Part shown: positions 15,897 to 24,504 of the stretch, one piece after another
Layout: each line of letters begins with the position of its first letter
Numbering within the stretch: position 1 is the first letter of the stretch
From: Paenibacillus tengchongensis
GTDB taxonomy: Bacteria; Bacillota; Bacilli; Paenibacillales; Paenibacillaceae
Direction of reading: 5' to 3'
Length of the DNA: 64,000 nucleotides
Assembly (NCBI RefSeq): GCF_008973665.1
Contig: NZ_WACP01000015.1
Coordinates: 118,390-182,389, forward strand
Notes under the pieces: model-generated
Told to the model about the DNA's origin: nothing
Seen by the model: the letters and a program-made list of their open reading frames with translations, nothing else
The model's database searches: none
Program-made: the position numbers and the translations under genes

Positions 15897-16559
15897 TCAG
15901 CGTTTGTCGAGCAGTCTGGCCACGGTACTGCCTGTAAATTGGATCAGCTGCACGAGCACAATCATCACAACAATTGCATAGACCATGACTTCCGTCTCGA
16001 AGCGCTGGTAGCCGTAACGGATGGCGAAATCGCCGACCCCGCCGCCTCCGACCACTCCCATAACCGTCGAGAAGGAAATGAAGCTGATGGTGGACGCGGT
16101 CAATCCAAGGACCAGCCCCGAGCGGGCCTCCACATACAGAAACTTGAAGATCAGCGCGGTCCGCGAGGCGCCCATCGCGCGCGCCGCTTCGAGCGTTCCC
16201 CGCGGAACCTCCAGCAGCGACTGCTCCACCAGCCGCGAATAATAGGCGATGGCCACAATCGACAGCGGCACCGTAGCGGCCATCGTGCCGATAGCCGTAC
16301 CCACCAGCAAGCGGGTGAACGGAATCAGCGCTACGACCAGCAGCAGGAACGGAAAGGAACGGACCACATTCACGACCGCATTCAAGAGCGCCGACAAACT
16401 CCGGTTCTCGTAGAGCTGGCCCTTGCGGGTGAAATAAAGCAGCGTGCCGAGCGGCAGCCCCAGCAGCACTGCCGCGCCGATGGACACCCCGACCATCACG
16501 AAGGTCTCGCGGATAGACTCCCACATTTGCGCCTCGTATTGCTGCAGGCTCTCAAACAT
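15897..16559 (-). CDS. metI: MetI-type methionine ABC permease
   Basis: 220 residues with five membrane segments (about 20-42, 58-80, 88-110, 145-170 and 190-212). The inner-membrane coupling motif EAARAMGASRTALIFKFLYVE is typical of MetI. The ATG at 16559 lies inside the end of metN (ATGTTTGA, 8-base overlap), so the two are translationally coupled. The longer frame up to 16727 reads antisense-like sequence inside metN and was rejected. Together with MetN and MetQ it forms the importer. Confidence 0.9.
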   Translation of the reverse strand: MFESLQQYEAQMWESIRETFVMVGVSIGAAVLLGLPLGTLLYFTRKGQLYENRSLSALLNAVVNVVRSFPFLLLVVALIPFTRLLVGTAIGTMAATVPLSIVAIAYYSRLVEQSLLEVPRGTLEAARAMGASRTALIFKFLYVEARSGLVLGLTASTISFISFSTVMGVVGGGGVGDFAIRYGYQRFETEVMVYAIVVMIVLVQLIQFTGSTVARLLDKR

Positions 16560-17313
16560 AGACTCCACCCGCTTTACCCGTAATCTGCTCCCGGTAGGAA
16601 CCGGAATGGCCGGCCGGCGGCAGGAAGTCTTCCTCCCGGCGCGAGAAGGAATCGACGATGCGCCCTTCCTCCATGACGGACACATGGCTGCAGATGCTGC
16701 GCACCACGTCCATCTCATGGGTGACAATAACGACTGTCACCCCCAGGGAGCTGTTGATGTGCCGCAGCACACCGAGGATGTCGGCCGTCGTCGCCGGGTC
16801 CAGCGCCGAGGTTGGCTCGTCGCACAGCAGCAGCTTCGGCCCGTTGGCCAGCGCCCGGGCAATTGCCACGCGCTGGCGCTGGCCGCCGCTTAGTCGGGCA
16901 GGGTACTGCCCGGCCTTGTCCTCCAGGCCGACGAACTGCAGGCATTCCATCACCCGGTCCCTCCGCTCCTTGCGCGGATAACCGGACAGCTCCAGCGGTA
17001 TGGCCACATTGCGGCTCACCGTGGCATTGGCCACGAGATTGAACTGCTGGAAGATCATGCCCATCTTCTGGCGCTCCCTGCGCAGTTCAAGCTCCGTCAG
17101 CTCCGTCAGCGGTCTGCCCTCCAGCAGGACCATACCCTCATCGGGCCGCTCCAGCAGATTCATCAGCCGCAGCAGCGTCGACTTCCCGGCGCCGCTTGCG
17201 CCGATAATACCATGGATAGAGCCGGCCTCTACCGACAGCGATACTCCCCGGACCGCCTGGTAGCTGCCTTCGCGCTGCGTAAAGCTCTTGCTTACTTCCT
17301 GAAGCGTCAGCAT
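16552..17313 (-). CDS. metN: MetN-type methionine ABC ATPase
   Basis: 253 residues. Walker A is GASGAGKST, the signature is LSGGQRQRVAIARAL, Walker B is LLLCDEPTSALDP and the switch is VTHEMDVV. The MetN C-terminal ACT-like regulatory domain (residues beyond about 265 in full-length MetN) is absent, so this is a short form and may lack trans-inhibition by methionine. The ATG at 17313 follows GGAGGT by ten bases; a TTG at 17331 overlaps that site. No S-box riboswitch or T-box is visible in the 330 bases upstream, which is unusual for a methionine importer in Bacillales. Confidence 0.88.
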   Translation of the reverse strand: MLTLQEVSKSFTQREGSYQAVRGVSLSVEAGSIHGIIGASGAGKSTLLRLMNLLERPDEGMVLLEGRPLTELTELELRRERQKMGMIFQQFNLVANATVSRNVAIPLELSGYPRKERRDRVMECLQFVGLEDKAGQYPARLSGGQRQRVAIARALANGPKLLLCDEPTSALDPATTADILGVLRHINSSLGVTVVIVTHEMDVVRSICSHVSVMEEGRIVDSFSRREEDFLPPAGHSGSYREQITGKAGGVYV

Positions 17314-17648
17314 ATGTAGTCCCACCTCCAACCCGCCAAGATTAGTCTTGTTCCCCCGAACAGTGTACTACAAATATTTTAAAACTGTTTTATAAAAAAT
17401 CTCTTTAAATAATAAGGCATTTTAACCGCTGTGTCATCATTTTCCTGAAAATTAATATATCAGACCTATAGGAGAGCAGAATCCTTATAAGGATGCACGC
17501 CGCAGCCGGAATTATCCGTAATGTTCCAAAAACAACAAGCATCCCTTGCTGCTGCTGCTTTCTGCACAACGCAAATCCCCCCGCACCAAGGGAATGGCGC
17601 GGGGGGATACGGACCCATCTGCGATAAAATTAACGGGCTGCACCCGCT
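17314..17648. other. intergenic stretch upstream of metN
   Basis: About 335 bases. The half next to metN is very AT-rich and presumably holds the metN promoter. I searched it by eye on the minus strand for S-box and T-box landmarks and found none. The other half holds the hairpin after the GH67 gene (17572-17608). Confidence 0.5.
17572..17608 (-). terminator. hairpin after the GH67 gene
   Basis: ATCCCCCCGC and GCGGGGGGAT pair around a loop containing CCATTCCCTTGG. There is only a weak T-run on the minus strand, but its position just after the last gene of the aldouronate operon suggests transcription termination or mRNA end protection. Confidence 0.6.
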
Positions 17649-19727
17649 TTAATAGATTGTTCTACCATCTTGGTCGGGGATGCAGCTGATGCGGTAGAAA
17701 TAAGTGTTGATCCGGTCACGCCACTCTTTGGCATGCTCCGCCTGTTCCTCCAGACGCGCAAGCACCTGGGAATGCAATCCTTCATTCATTCCGCCGGCAA
17801 GCGACTGCCAGCTCTCCACAAATTGTGCCGCCAGCTCCGCACCTTCGAAATGCGTATCATAAATATGTTGAATGACCGTCTTGCCGGATTTCAGCACATG
17901 GGTATACGGTACATGGTGGAAGAAGAGCAGCAGCTCATCCGGGCAGGAATCCGGAGATTCATAAATCCCGGCTACTGCCGGCGGATATTGGCCGGTGTAG
18001 CCGGTACCGGTGCGCACCGTGCGGTCAACTCCGATGCCGTGATGATCGGCGTAATGGTAGGTTCCCCACTGCGAATATTCGTAGCCGTCGACGTTAGGGC
18101 CGTAATGATGCTCCGGATTGACCATCCAGCCGATGCCCAGCGGAGCCGTATAGGCTTCATAAATGCCCCAGGAATCGAGCAGCATTTCACCGATAGCCTT
18201 TACCAGCCGCTCATCGCCGCCAAACGTAAGCGAGATCCACTCCCCGGCGATCTCCTCCGCGCCCAGTCCGGGATTCCAGGCCAGCCGGCCATATCCGTAC
18301 AGGTTGGCCTGCGCCAGCAGATGTCCCGTCCAGTTGGCGTCATTGCCGACATTGACTACCGCGGCAATCCCGTTATGCTTGCGGCCGTACAGCGTTCCGC
18401 CGACGATCCGCTTCACCGAAGCATCCGCCTCTGCCGCGCATGTATTGAAATCCAGCACTTCTTTCCACTGGGGAACGAGATAGCACAGATGACGCTGCTG
18501 ACCGGTATACTCCTGGGTGATCTGGAATTCGAGCACCTGCCCAGTCTCTTCCATGGCACCGAACAAGGGGGATACCGGCTCTCTGACCTGGAAATCCATC
18601 GGACCGTTCTTGATCTGCAGCACGACATTATCATGGAAGCTCCCGTCCAGCGGCTTAAAGTGATCGTAGGCCGCCCGGGCCCGGTCCGTCTTGCGGTCGC
18701 GCCAATCCTGCTTGCAGTTATAGACGAAGCAGCGCCAGATGACCAGCCCGCCGTAAGGCGCGAGCGCCTCGGCCAGCATATTGGCCCCGTCGGCGTGATC
18801 CCGGCCGTACGTGAACGGGCCGGGGCGGTTCTCCGAATCCGCCTTGACGACAAAGCCGCCGAAATCAGGGATAAAGCGGTAGATCTCTTCGGCCTTCCGC
18901 CTCCACCACTCCCGCACCTGCGGGTCCAGCGGGTCAGCAGTCGTAAGCCCGCCGATCTCCAGCGTGCTGGCATAGTTCACGCTGAGGTACAGGCGGATGC
19001 CGTACTCCCGGAAGATACCGGCCAGTTCCGCGACATCGGGCAGGTAACGCTCCGTAATAAACAGCGTCTCCAGCCGGTGGACATTGACATTGTTGACCGA
19101 GATGCCGTTGATGCCCACCGATGCCAGCAGGCGGGCGTAATCCCGTACCCGTGCGAAGTCCTTCAGAAAGCGGTTGTCTGCGTAGAAGAACGAGCGGCCC
19201 GCGTACCCCCGTTCGATGCTTCCGTCAAAATTGTCCCAGTGGTTGATCATCCGCAGCCGGGCTGCGGGCTGCTCCAGTACATCCAGCTCTGCGGGGGGAC
19301 GTCCGGCAGCCATCAGCCGCAGCAGATGGAACACGCCATACAGCACGCCTGTCGGCCCTGCTGCGGCGACGGCGATGCAGTCCTCTGCTTCACTGCAGCG
19401 GATCGCGAAGCCTTCATTACCGAGCCGTCCGGCGGTGTCCGCATCGAACATCCGGCGGAGCACCTCCGGTCCCTCCGCGAAGGTACCGATAACGATGCAT
19501 GGCCCCTCAACGGCTGCGGTGCGCTGTGGCGTCCGGCCGGTGAATGAGGCGACTGCCCCAGCCAGCTCCGCCGCAGCCCTTTGAACCACCGGATGCTGCT
19601 CGTCTGCGGCCACGGCGGCACACCACTTCCCATACTGCCCGGATTGTCCGTCTTCCAGAGGGCGGTAGCCCAGCCAGGCCTTATATCCGCTGTCAGCGGA
19701 TTCTCTGTACCCGGCGGTTTTATTCAT
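17649..19727 (-). CDS. aguA: GH67 alpha-glucuronidase
   Basis: 692 residues, the usual length of family GH67. It removes 4-O-methyl-glucuronic acid from the non-reducing end of aldouronates such as aldotetraouronic acid. The N-terminal domain is followed by the (beta/alpha)8 barrel with recognisable GH67 stretches (INHWDNFDGSIERGYAGRS, VSVNNVNVH-like ISVNNVNVHRLE, FGGFVVKADSENRPGPF, and GIGWMVNPEHHYGPNVDGYE). There is no signal peptide, so it works in the cytoplasm. The ATG at 19727 overlaps the GH10 stop by 8 bases (ATGAATAA), which fixes the start and implies coupling. It is the last gene of the operon. Confidence 0.94.
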   Translation of the reverse strand: MNKTAGYRESADSGYKAWLGYRPLEDGQSGQYGKWCAAVAADEQHPVVQRAAAELAGAVASFTGRTPQRTAAVEGPCIVIGTFAEGPEVLRRMFDADTAGRLGNEGFAIRCSEAEDCIAVAAAGPTGVLYGVFHLLRLMAAGRPPAELDVLEQPAARLRMINHWDNFDGSIERGYAGRSFFYADNRFLKDFARVRDYARLLASVGINGISVNNVNVHRLETLFITERYLPDVAELAGIFREYGIRLYLSVNYASTLEIGGLTTADPLDPQVREWWRRKAEEIYRFIPDFGGFVVKADSENRPGPFTYGRDHADGANMLAEALAPYGGLVIWRCFVYNCKQDWRDRKTDRARAAYDHFKPLDGSFHDNVVLQIKNGPMDFQVREPVSPLFGAMEETGQVLEFQITQEYTGQQRHLCYLVPQWKEVLDFNTCAAEADASVKRIVGGTLYGRKHNGIAAVVNVGNDANWTGHLLAQANLYGYGRLAWNPGLGAEEIAGEWISLTFGGDERLVKAIGEMLLDSWGIYEAYTAPLGIGWMVNPEHHYGPNVDGYEYSQWGTYHYADHHGIGVDRTVRTGTGYTGQYPPAVAGIYESPDSCPDELLLFFHHVPYTHVLKSGKTVIQHIYDTHFEGAELAAQFVESWQSLAGGMNEGLHSQVLARLEEQAEHAKEWRDRINTYFYRISCIPDQDGRTIY

Positions 19728-20754
19728 CGCCCTTTCCTCCTTGCAGGGTTCCTTGAAGCAGACGGTTATAGGCCGCCTTCGGCCGGTGCTGCTCGTCGAA
19801 CAGAAACGGCCAGTTCTTCCGCCCGTGCACCGGGAAATGGTCCAGCCAGGTATAATCATCGGCGGCGCCCCAGAAGGTCACAGCCGAGATGACCTCCTTA
19901 TATTCCCGCAGCAGCTTGAAGACTGCGGCATAGCGCTCCGCTTGCAGCTCCAGCAGCTCCGCCGGCGGCTTCGTCAGATCGGTACGGCGGTCATCGAACC
20001 GGAACAGCGACATATCCAGCTCTGTAAGCTGCAGCGTAAGGCCCAGTGAAGCATATTTCTCGATCGCCGAACGGATTTCATCCAGCGAAGGATCATACAG
20101 ATTCCAGTGGGCCTGAAGCCCCACGCCGTGCACCGGTACTCCCTGGTCAAGCAGTGATTTGAGCAGAGTAAAGATTTTATCCCGCTTCAGCGGATTCGAC
20201 TCATTGTAGTCATTGTAAAACAGCAGCGCCTGCGGATCGGCCTCGTGCGCGAATTCAAACGCCTTGGCGATGAAATCAGGTCCGCATAGCTCCAGCCACT
20301 TCGAGGGGCGCAGCAGCTCTTCTCCCTCGTCGGCCACAGCTTCATTGACTACATCCCAGGCATAAATATCATTCTTGTACCGTCCCACCACCGTATTGAT
20401 ATGCGATTTCAGCCGGGCCAGCAGCAGTTCCCTGTCCGCAGCGCCTCCCTTGCCGTCCTGAAACAGCCAGTGGGAGGTCTGGTTATGCCACACCAGGGTA
20501 TGGCCGCGCATCTGCAAGTGATTCTCCCGTGCAAATATCACCAGCTCGTCGGCAGCGCCGAAGCGGTATATATCCTCCAGCGGGTGCAGGCTCTCAAATT
20601 TCATTTCGTTCTCGGCAGTAATGCTGTTGAAATGATGGATCAGCAGCTGCTCCTGAGTCTTGATCGTCCGCGGATTTACCGCAGCGCCAATATGGAAATC
20701 TTCGGCGAACATAGCTTTAAGCGCCGGTTCGCTGAAGCTGTCTCGTTCTCTCAA
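19720..20754 (-). CDS. GH10 endo-xylanase, intracellular
   Basis: 344 residues, a bare GH10 catalytic domain without signal peptide or carbohydrate-binding module. This is the intracellular (XynA2/IXT6-like) type that cleaves short xylo-oligosaccharides after import. The acid/base is Glu138 in WDVVNEAV and the nucleophile is Glu245 in LQLTELDMSL. The start is a TTG at 20754, with AGGAGGT seven bases before it; no ATG fits. It lies between GH43 and GH67 genes with an 8-base overlap with the latter. Use of TTG may lower its expression relative to its neighbours; that is inference. Confidence 0.94.
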   Translation of the reverse strand: MRERDSFSEPALKAMFAEDFHIGAAVNPRTIKTQEQLLIHHFNSITAENEMKFESLHPLEDIYRFGAADELVIFARENHLQMRGHTLVWHNQTSHWLFQDGKGGAADRELLLARLKSHINTVVGRYKNDIYAWDVVNEAVADEGEELLRPSKWLELCGPDFIAKAFEFAHEADPQALLFYNDYNESNPLKRDKIFTLLKSLLDQGVPVHGVGLQAHWNLYDPSLDEIRSAIEKYASLGLTLQLTELDMSLFRFDDRRTDLTKPPAELLELQAERYAAVFKLLREYKEVISAVTFWGAADDYTWLDHFPVHGRKNWPFLFDEQHRPKAAYNRLLQGTLQGGKGDE

Positions 20755-20774
20755 ATCGGATACCTCCTGTTTAG

Positions 20775-22430
20775 TTAGACTCCCCGGTACTCCAGCCAGT
20801 TGAAGTAAGCCGGGTGAAGGCCCGGACGCCCGCCGCCCGTCGCATATATACCGAACACAACGCCGGTAAAAGCATTTCCCTCCGCCGCCTGCGGCGAGAG
20901 ATCATAGGCCTGGGCACCGGCAAGTTCTGCCCAGGCCTCTCCATCCTGCGAGTACAGTAGCCTATATTCATCAGGTGTGGCGGCAATCCGCAGATAGACC
21001 GGCCCGCCGGCGAACACGGCTTCTCCTGCCAGACGGGTCTCGCCCCGCACGGTCAGATACGCGGCAATGATCTCCCTGCCCTCCTGTCGGGTCAGTACAA
21101 TCTCATAGTGCTGCCGCTCGTTCATGCGGATGCACAGCCCGGCGGCCTCCCCTTCTTGCGCAGGCGCCCACTCCAGCAGCGTGGTACACTCGCAGGTGAA
21201 GTGCTGCTGCCTCAGGCCGGCGAAAGCCACCTGTACGGCAGGGTCGCTTAAACCCCCCGGCAGTCCGTGCAGCGCCAGCCAGCCCGGACGCCCGCTCAGC
21301 GACCAGCTGCCTTCCGCCGGATTGCGCAGGAACGTCAGCTCCGGCGGCAACGCCGCATCCGCGAAATCTATACGTGCAGCGGACACGGCATAGCGAGTTG
21401 GAGCCGCAGCTTTATCCGCGAATCCCATCCCCAGAGCTTCAACCAACTGATCCGATGTATCCGTGTCCGGCACCGCAGCCTCTGAATCTTTAGCCGTCGG
21501 AACGGCTGAGCCTGCCGCACTCCGGCCCGCCACCTTCATCTCCAGTGCCACCGTGCCTTCATTGTTATCAATCTGCGGCCAGCCCTCTTCCGTCCAGGTT
21601 ACCGGAGCCAGAAACGTTTCTCTGCCCAGGACGCTGAAGCCTTCTCCGCCCAGCCGCACACCGAGAAATACCGCCCACCAGCCGCCGTCCGGGCCGATAA
21701 CCAGATCGGCATGGCCCAGATACTGAATCGGATGATCATCCAGCCGGTTATGGGTCAGAACCGGATACGGCAAGCGCTCAAACGGGCCGTACGGCGAGAC
21801 GCTGCGACCGATAATCTCGCGGTGCTCTTTGGCAGTTCCGCCCGAAGCGGTCATAATGTAATACAGGCCGCCGATCTTATACAGATGCGGCCCCTCCACC
21901 CATGGTCCGCCGTCCCCGTTCCAAATCACCACAGGCTCGGTCAAAGCCGCACCTGTCCGGACGTCTATCTCGTACTGGATAATATGGGACTCCAGGTCCG
22001 CTCCCTGCTGTACGGTGACATATACCTTGCCGTCATCGTCGAACATCAGAGAGGGGTCGATGCCCCCATAAGGAACGGTTATCGGGTCTGACCAGGGCCC
22101 TGCCGGGTCAAATGCTGTCACATAGAAGTTCCCGATTCCACGCACATCCGTCGTAATCATATAAAAGACGCCTTCATGATAACGGAGCGTCGGCGCATAA
22201 ATGCCGTCCGAGCTGCCGGCAGAGCGCAGGTCAAGCTGGCTCAGCCGGTCCAGCACATGACCGATCGGTTCCCAATGGATGAGATCGCGGCTGTGAAAGA
22301 TCGGCACTCCGGGGAAATATTCAAACGAACTGCAGACCAGATAATAATCATCCCCGACCCGAGCAATGCTCGGGTCGGGGTAGAAGCCCGGAATGACCGG
22401 GTTGCTATATTCCAGAACTGAATTCTTCAT
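20775..22430 (-). CDS. GH43 beta-xylosidase / arabinofuranosidase
   Basis: 551 residues. The N-terminal five-bladed propeller (about residues 8-300) begins NPVIPGFYPDPSIARVGDDY, with Asp19 as the likely catalytic base. The C-terminal part (about 360-551) is a beta-sandwich of the GH43 C2 type. Between them (about 305-350) is a variable Ala/Thr-rich segment. There is no signal peptide. Together with the GH10 and GH67 enzymes it would finish cytoplasmic conversion of aldouronates and xylo-oligosaccharides to xylose. The arabinosidase activity common in GH43 cannot be excluded. It starts about 46 bases after the last permease gene. Confidence 0.92.
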   Translation of the reverse strand: MKNSVLEYSNPVIPGFYPDPSIARVGDDYYLVCSSFEYFPGVPIFHSRDLIHWEPIGHVLDRLSQLDLRSAGSSDGIYAPTLRYHEGVFYMITTDVRGIGNFYVTAFDPAGPWSDPITVPYGGIDPSLMFDDDGKVYVTVQQGADLESHIIQYEIDVRTGAALTEPVVIWNGDGGPWVEGPHLYKIGGLYYIMTASGGTAKEHREIIGRSVSPYGPFERLPYPVLTHNRLDDHPIQYLGHADLVIGPDGGWWAVFLGVRLGGEGFSVLGRETFLAPVTWTEEGWPQIDNNEGTVALEMKVAGRSAAGSAVPTAKDSEAAVPDTDTSDQLVEALGMGFADKAAAPTRYAVSAARIDFADAALPPELTFLRNPAEGSWSLSGRPGWLALHGLPGGLSDPAVQVAFAGLRQQHFTCECTTLLEWAPAQEGEAAGLCIRMNERQHYEIVLTRQEGREIIAAYLTVRGETRLAGEAVFAGGPVYLRIAATPDEYRLLYSQDGEAWAELAGAQAYDLSPQAAEGNAFTGVVFGIYATGGGRPGLHPAYFNWLEYRGV

Positions 22431-22476
22431 TGAATCTCATACGTTCCTTTCATTTCTGAAATCATGTCAGGAAAGG

Positions 22477-23436
22477 CTATTCCTTTACGCTGCCGACGTT
22501 GAGGCCGACCACGAAATACTTCTGCAGGAACGGATACACCAGCAGAATGGGTACAGATGCCACTACCGTAATTGCTGCACGGATCGAGATTGGTGTAACC
22601 ATATCCCGCGCCGACTCTGCAGTCATACCGGATCCGTGCGCCACGCTCGGATTGGCGTTGGAATTCATCGTTGAAGAGATCAGCTTCATCAGCTCGTATT
22701 GCAGCGTACTCAAATGCTGTCTGGACGAGGTATAGATGAAGGCATCGAACCAGGCATTCCAGGCTCCCACGGCGACGAACAAGGCGATCGTGGCCAGTAC
22801 GGGCTTACAGAGCGGGAAGATGACACGCCAGAAAATTTTAAAATCGCCGGCTCCGTCGATCTTGGCCGATTCGATCAAGGCTTCCGGCAGTGTCAGAATA
22901 TAGGTCCGGATAACAATCAGATTGAAGGCGCTGATCATCGAGGGAACTACATAGACCCAGAAGGTATTCAGCAGATGCAGGTCCTTGATCAGGAAATAGT
23001 TCGGAATCAGGCCGGCATTGAAGTACATCGTAAGCACGAAGATGACTGTTATCACCTTGCGGAACACATAATCCTTACGGCTGAGCGTATAGGCCAGCAT
23101 GGTGGTCAGAAATATGTTCAGCAGCGTCGAAATGAGGGTACGCGCCACCGAGATGAAGAAAGCGTCGTACACGTAGCCTGAGGCAAAAATCGCCTTGTAA
23201 TTCTGCGTCGTCCATTCACGGGGCCATAAATAAATCCCCCCGCGGATCGTATCATTGCCGACATTAAATGAAACGGCGATCGTATTCAGGAACGGATATA
23301 GAGTCACGATTACCAGACAGATCATGAAGACCGTGTTGAACGTAGTGAACAGGAAAGGTTCAAGCCGTCCGATACCCGAGTTTTTTCGATACTTGATACC
23401 TGCATTGGGTTGCGGGCTAATTTGTCGGTTGTCCAT
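22477..23436 (-). CDS. ABC sugar permease, LplC/YtcP type
   Basis: 319 residues, six membrane segments, MalG-like CUT1 permease of the YtcP/LplC group (family end FVVGLNVGSVKE is typical). The coupling motif is EALIESAKIDGAGDFKIFWRVIFPL (EAA loop). It pairs with the LplB-type permease whose stop lies 3 bases upstream, and with the LplA-type binding protein. Together they would import aldouronates. The ATPase is not encoded here, as is usual for this class, and is probably a shared MsmX-type protein elsewhere in the genome. Confidence 0.92.
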   Translation of the reverse strand: MDNRQISPQPNAGIKYRKNSGIGRLEPFLFTTFNTVFMICLVIVTLYPFLNTIAVSFNVGNDTIRGGIYLWPREWTTQNYKAIFASGYVYDAFFISVARTLISTLLNIFLTTMLAYTLSRKDYVFRKVITVIFVLTMYFNAGLIPNYFLIKDLHLLNTFWVYVVPSMISAFNLIVIRTYILTLPEALIESAKIDGAGDFKIFWRVIFPLCKPVLATIALFVAVGAWNAWFDAFIYTSSRQHLSTLQYELMKLISSTMNSNANPSVAHGSGMTAESARDMVTPISIRAAITVVASVPILLVYPFLQKYFVVGLNVGSVKE

Positions 23437-23439
23437 AGT

Positions 23440-24408
23440 CTATAACAGCCTCTCTTCCCCTAGCCGCTTCGCCACTCCGTTGGCCAAAAGCAGCATCGTT
23501 ATACTGACGACGGTCTTGAAGATACCGCCTGCAGTGGCAAGTGAATAGTTTCCTTGGGCCAGCCCGTATTTAAGCACGAAGATATCGATGGTCTCCGCCC
23601 AGTCCACAACAAGTCCGTTGCCAAGCAGATACTGTACCTCGAAGCCTGCCTCCAGAATGTGGCCGATGGACATAATGAGCAGAATGACAACCGTCCCCTT
23701 AATGCCCGGAAGGGTAACATACTGCATTTTCTTATAGCGGTTGGCTCCGTCGATTTCTGCGGCTTCATACAAAGCAGGGTCTATGGAAGCGATGGCAGCC
23801 AGGTAAATGATCGTGTTCCAGCCAACTTCCTTCCATACATGCGAGGCGCCGACAATGCCCCAGAAATATTTGCCTTCACTGAGCCAGAGGATCGGCTCAT
23901 TGATGATATGCAGCTTCATTAATACAATGTTGACAATCCCGTCGTTGATCGAGAGGGAGGTAGCGACAATGCCTGTAACGATAATCCAGGACAGGAAGTG
24001 CGGCAGGTAGGAGATCGTCTGTACAACGCGCTTCCAGAGCACCTTGCGGATCTCATTCAGGAGGAGCGCCAGAATAATCGCGGTGACAAACCCGAGCACC
24101 AGGTTGATAAAGCCCATGGCAACCGTATTGCGGAGTACCCGGATGAAATTATCGTCGGTGAACAAGAAATGGAACTGCTTGAAGCCTACCCACTCCTGCT
24201 CGCCGAAGCTCTTGTTCGGCCGGTAATTCTGAAAGGCCATCGTCCAGCCCCAGACCGGGTAATAGGCAAACAGCATAATATAAAGCGTTAAAGGTACAGA
24301 CATCCAGATCAGCTGCCGCTGATCCTTGATTTGCTTCCAGGTAAAGCGCCGCTCCTTCTTTCTCTTGGGAGGCCGCGCGACGGGTTGTTGCGTCAAGGTC
24401 TCTGCCAT
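23440..24408 (-). CDS. ABC sugar permease, LplB type
   Basis: 322 residues, MalF-like CUT1 permease of the LplB group, with a basic N terminus (ARPPKRKKERRFTWKQIKD) and six membrane segments between about 32 and 310. The EAA loop is ALYEAAEIDGANRYKKMQYVTLPG. It is preceded by a hairpin that separates it from the binding-protein gene and followed immediately by the second permease gene. Confidence 0.92.
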   Translation of the reverse strand: MAETLTQQPVARPPKRKKERRFTWKQIKDQRQLIWMSVPLTLYIMLFAYYPVWGWTMAFQNYRPNKSFGEQEWVGFKQFHFLFTDDNFIRVLRNTVAMGFINLVLGFVTAIILALLLNEIRKVLWKRVVQTISYLPHFLSWIIVTGIVATSLSINDGIVNIVLMKLHIINEPILWLSEGKYFWGIVGASHVWKEVGWNTIIYLAAIASIDPALYEAAEIDGANRYKKMQYVTLPGIKGTVVILLIMSIGHILEAGFEVQYLLGNGLVVDWAETIDIFVLKYGLAQGNYSLATAGGIFKTVVSITMLLLANGVAKRLGEERLL

Positions 24409-24444
24409 ATATGTTTATCTCCCCACACAATTGATTAATTTGAC

Positions 24445-24479
24445 GAAGGTGGACAGCCGGGGTACGGCTATCCACCTTC
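24445..24479 (-). promoter_or_regulatory. stem-loop between binding-protein and permease genes
   Basis: GAAGGTGGA and TCCACCTTC, with inner AGCCG/CGGCT pairing, form a hairpin in the 96-base gap after the LplA-type gene. There is no T-run. Such hairpins often stabilise the upstream message or partly stop transcription, so that more binding protein than permease is made. Confidence 0.6.
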
Positions 24480-24504
24480 TGGTATCAAACAAGAGAGCCG
24501 TTTC

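Noticed and set aside
17314..17648. Possible S-box or T-box before metN
   Set aside because: No conserved landmark of either RNA is visible on the minus strand.
17670..19547. Plus-strand open frame of 625 codons opposite the GH67 gene
   Set aside because: Antisense shadow in a GC-rich gene; the minus strand has complete GH67 motifs, length and a coupled start.
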